A stretch of DNA of 64,000 bases. Origin: Spirosoma aureum. GTDB lineage: Bacteria; Bacteroidota; Bacteroidia; Cytophagales; Spirosomataceae. This document shows, in pieces, positions 63,200 to 64,000 of this stretch. The position numbers and the translations under genes were made by a program. Under the pieces are notes generated by a model. That model was not told the origin of the DNA. It searched no databases and worked only from the letters and a program-made list of their open reading frames with translations. The DNA lies in NCBI RefSeq assembly GCF_011604685.1, contig NZ_CP050063.1, positions 890,501 to 954,500 on the forward strand, in the 5' to 3' direction. Each line of letters begins with the position of its first letter. Position 1 is the first letter of the stretch.

Positions 63200-64000
63200 A
63201 GATGTACTGCGTTGGTGAGAGCCGACTGAAAGACCGAAATTAATTGATCGATCTCTTTGGTCGAGTTAAATAGATGAATACAAATTCGCAATCGCTCCTG
63301 TCCGACAGGCACTGTCGGACTCAGAATGGCTCGTACGTCGAACCCTGCCCGTTGCGCTTCGCTGGCAATATGTCGCGCATGGTCATTACCCGGCACAATC
63401 AGACCTTGTATTGGTGACGAACTACGGGTCCAGGTAGTTCCGGGTAATTGACTGGCTACACGTTGATGAAAATAACGAATTCGCTCATGTAGGCTTTTTC
63501 GGGCGTTTGCTGAAAGTTGGACAAGTTGATGGGCGCAACGGATAGCCAGTAGACTATGCGGTGGAAGCGCAGTTGTATAAATAAACGGCCGGGCAAAATT
63601 GATCAGGTAATCGCGCAGAACGGAAGATCCAACAACGGCTGCACCATGAACGCCCAATGCCTTCCCGAACGTATGCACACGAGCCAGTACCCGATCTGCC
63701 AGACCCAACGCCACCACTATACCTTCGCCATTGGGGCCGTAAACGCCGGTTGCATGGGCTTCGTCGACGATCAGAGCCGCACCATATTGCTCACACAGCG
63801 CAACGATTTCAGCTAATGGAGCCAAATCGCCATCCATTGAATAAACCGATTCTACAGCTACAAAAACCTGACCCGACTGACCTGACCTGGTTGTTTGCTG
63901 AAGTTTTGACTCAAGATCGTTGAGGTCGTTATGGAGGAAACGATGGCGAGTCGCGTAGCTGAGTCTTGCCCCGTCGATCATGCTGGCATGGACAAGTTCG
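63196..64000 (-). CDS. bioF: 8-amino-7-oxononanoate synthase (partial, N-terminus off window)
   Basis: The frame runs off the right edge; an in-frame Met at 63981 is internal, since ELVHAS precedes it in the same frame. Visible motifs are HNDLNDLESKL, VAVESVYSMDGDLAPL, LIVDEAHATGVYGPNGEG, the PLP lysine in HTFGKALGVHGAAVVGS and the C-terminal LRICIHLFNSTKEID. BioF condenses pimeloyl-ACP or -CoA with alanine. The operon order is bioF-bioD-bioA on the minus strand, without bioB or bioC here. Confidence 0.94.
   Translation of the reverse strand, partial: ELVHASMIDGARLSYATRHRFLHNDLNDLESKLQQTTRSGQSGQVFVAVESVYSMDGDLAPLAEIVALCEQYGAALIVDEAHATGVYGPNGEGIVVALGLADRVLARVHTFGKALGVHGAAVVGSSVLRDYLINFARPFIYTTALPPHSLLAIRCAHQLVQLSANARKSLHERIRYFHQRVASQLPGTTWTRSSSPIQGLIVPGNDHARHIASEAQRAGFDVRAILSPTVPVGQERLRICIHLFNSTKEIDQLISVFQSALTNAVHL

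Overview
The window reads as chromosome of a Bacteroidota bacterium of the Cytophagales, most likely a Spirosoma-like organism. The grounds are: Bacteroidota promoters (TTTG, about 20 nt, TAnnTTTG) with no evident Shine-Dalgarno sequences; the remnant of a type IX secretion (T9SS) C-terminal sorting domain; a HmuY/TonB-receptor heme locus; GT3-type glycogen synthase; and CrtZ-type carotenoid hydroxylase. The genus is inference; the phylum is well supported. I see no rRNA, tRNA, CRISPR array, transposase or prophage.

Layout. 1-4.9 kb: end of a beta-strand-rich protein, a metallophosphoesterase, a VWA-like lipoprotein with an anchored partner, and a secreted amidohydrolase. 4.9-5.45 kb: a perfect 67-bp palindrome beside a frameshifted T9SS cargo remnant. 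5.47-9.8 kb: rhamnogalacturonan/rhamnose cluster (GH105, GH106, rhamnose mutarotase). 9.8-19.4 kb: surface-glycan and membrane genes (LPG-synthase-like flippase, large polytopic proteins, two GT2 enzymes, DUF2304, GT11 fucosyltransferase, FkbM methyltransferase, DUF268). 19.8-22.7 kb: gcvP. 22.8-24.9 kb: exported intradiol dioxygenase, an unknown protein and a pirin-like bicupin. 25-26.9 kb: LytS/LytTR two-component pair. 27-29.6 kb: atpD and atpC with an extra secreted-protein gene between them. 29.9-32.5 kb: malQ and an aldo/keto reductase.

32.7-37.8 kb: an 11-TM/TPR protein, an unknown 174-aa protein, a LolD-like ATPase and a small heme-binding protein. 38.1-43.7 kb: a complete sugar ABC importer (binding protein, two permeases, an unassigned secreted glycosidase-like protein, MsmX/UgpC ATPase) with two related hairpins between its genes. 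43.8-51.5 kb: hmuRYTUVS heme uptake operon on the minus strand, with two dyad-symmetric sites upstream that may be Fur-family operators. 51.5-52.2 kb: AT-rich spacer with a nested inverted repeat. 52.2-64 kb: mog, GT3 glycogen synthase, an N-terminal-nucleophile asparaginase, purU, a sodium/solute symporter, cutC, a DUF2795 protein, crtZ-like hydroxylase, an AlbA_2 (Schlafen-type) protein, and bioF-bioD-bioA, with bioF running off the right edge.

Most of the window is ordinary free-living heterotroph metabolism. The least explained parts are the palindromic repeats, the T9SS fossil, the hairpins inside the sugar operon, the Calx-beta/HmuY-like fusion, the gene inserted between atpD and atpC, and the unknown proteins of the dioxygenase and TPR clusters. 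I did not find a clearly new defence or mobile system.
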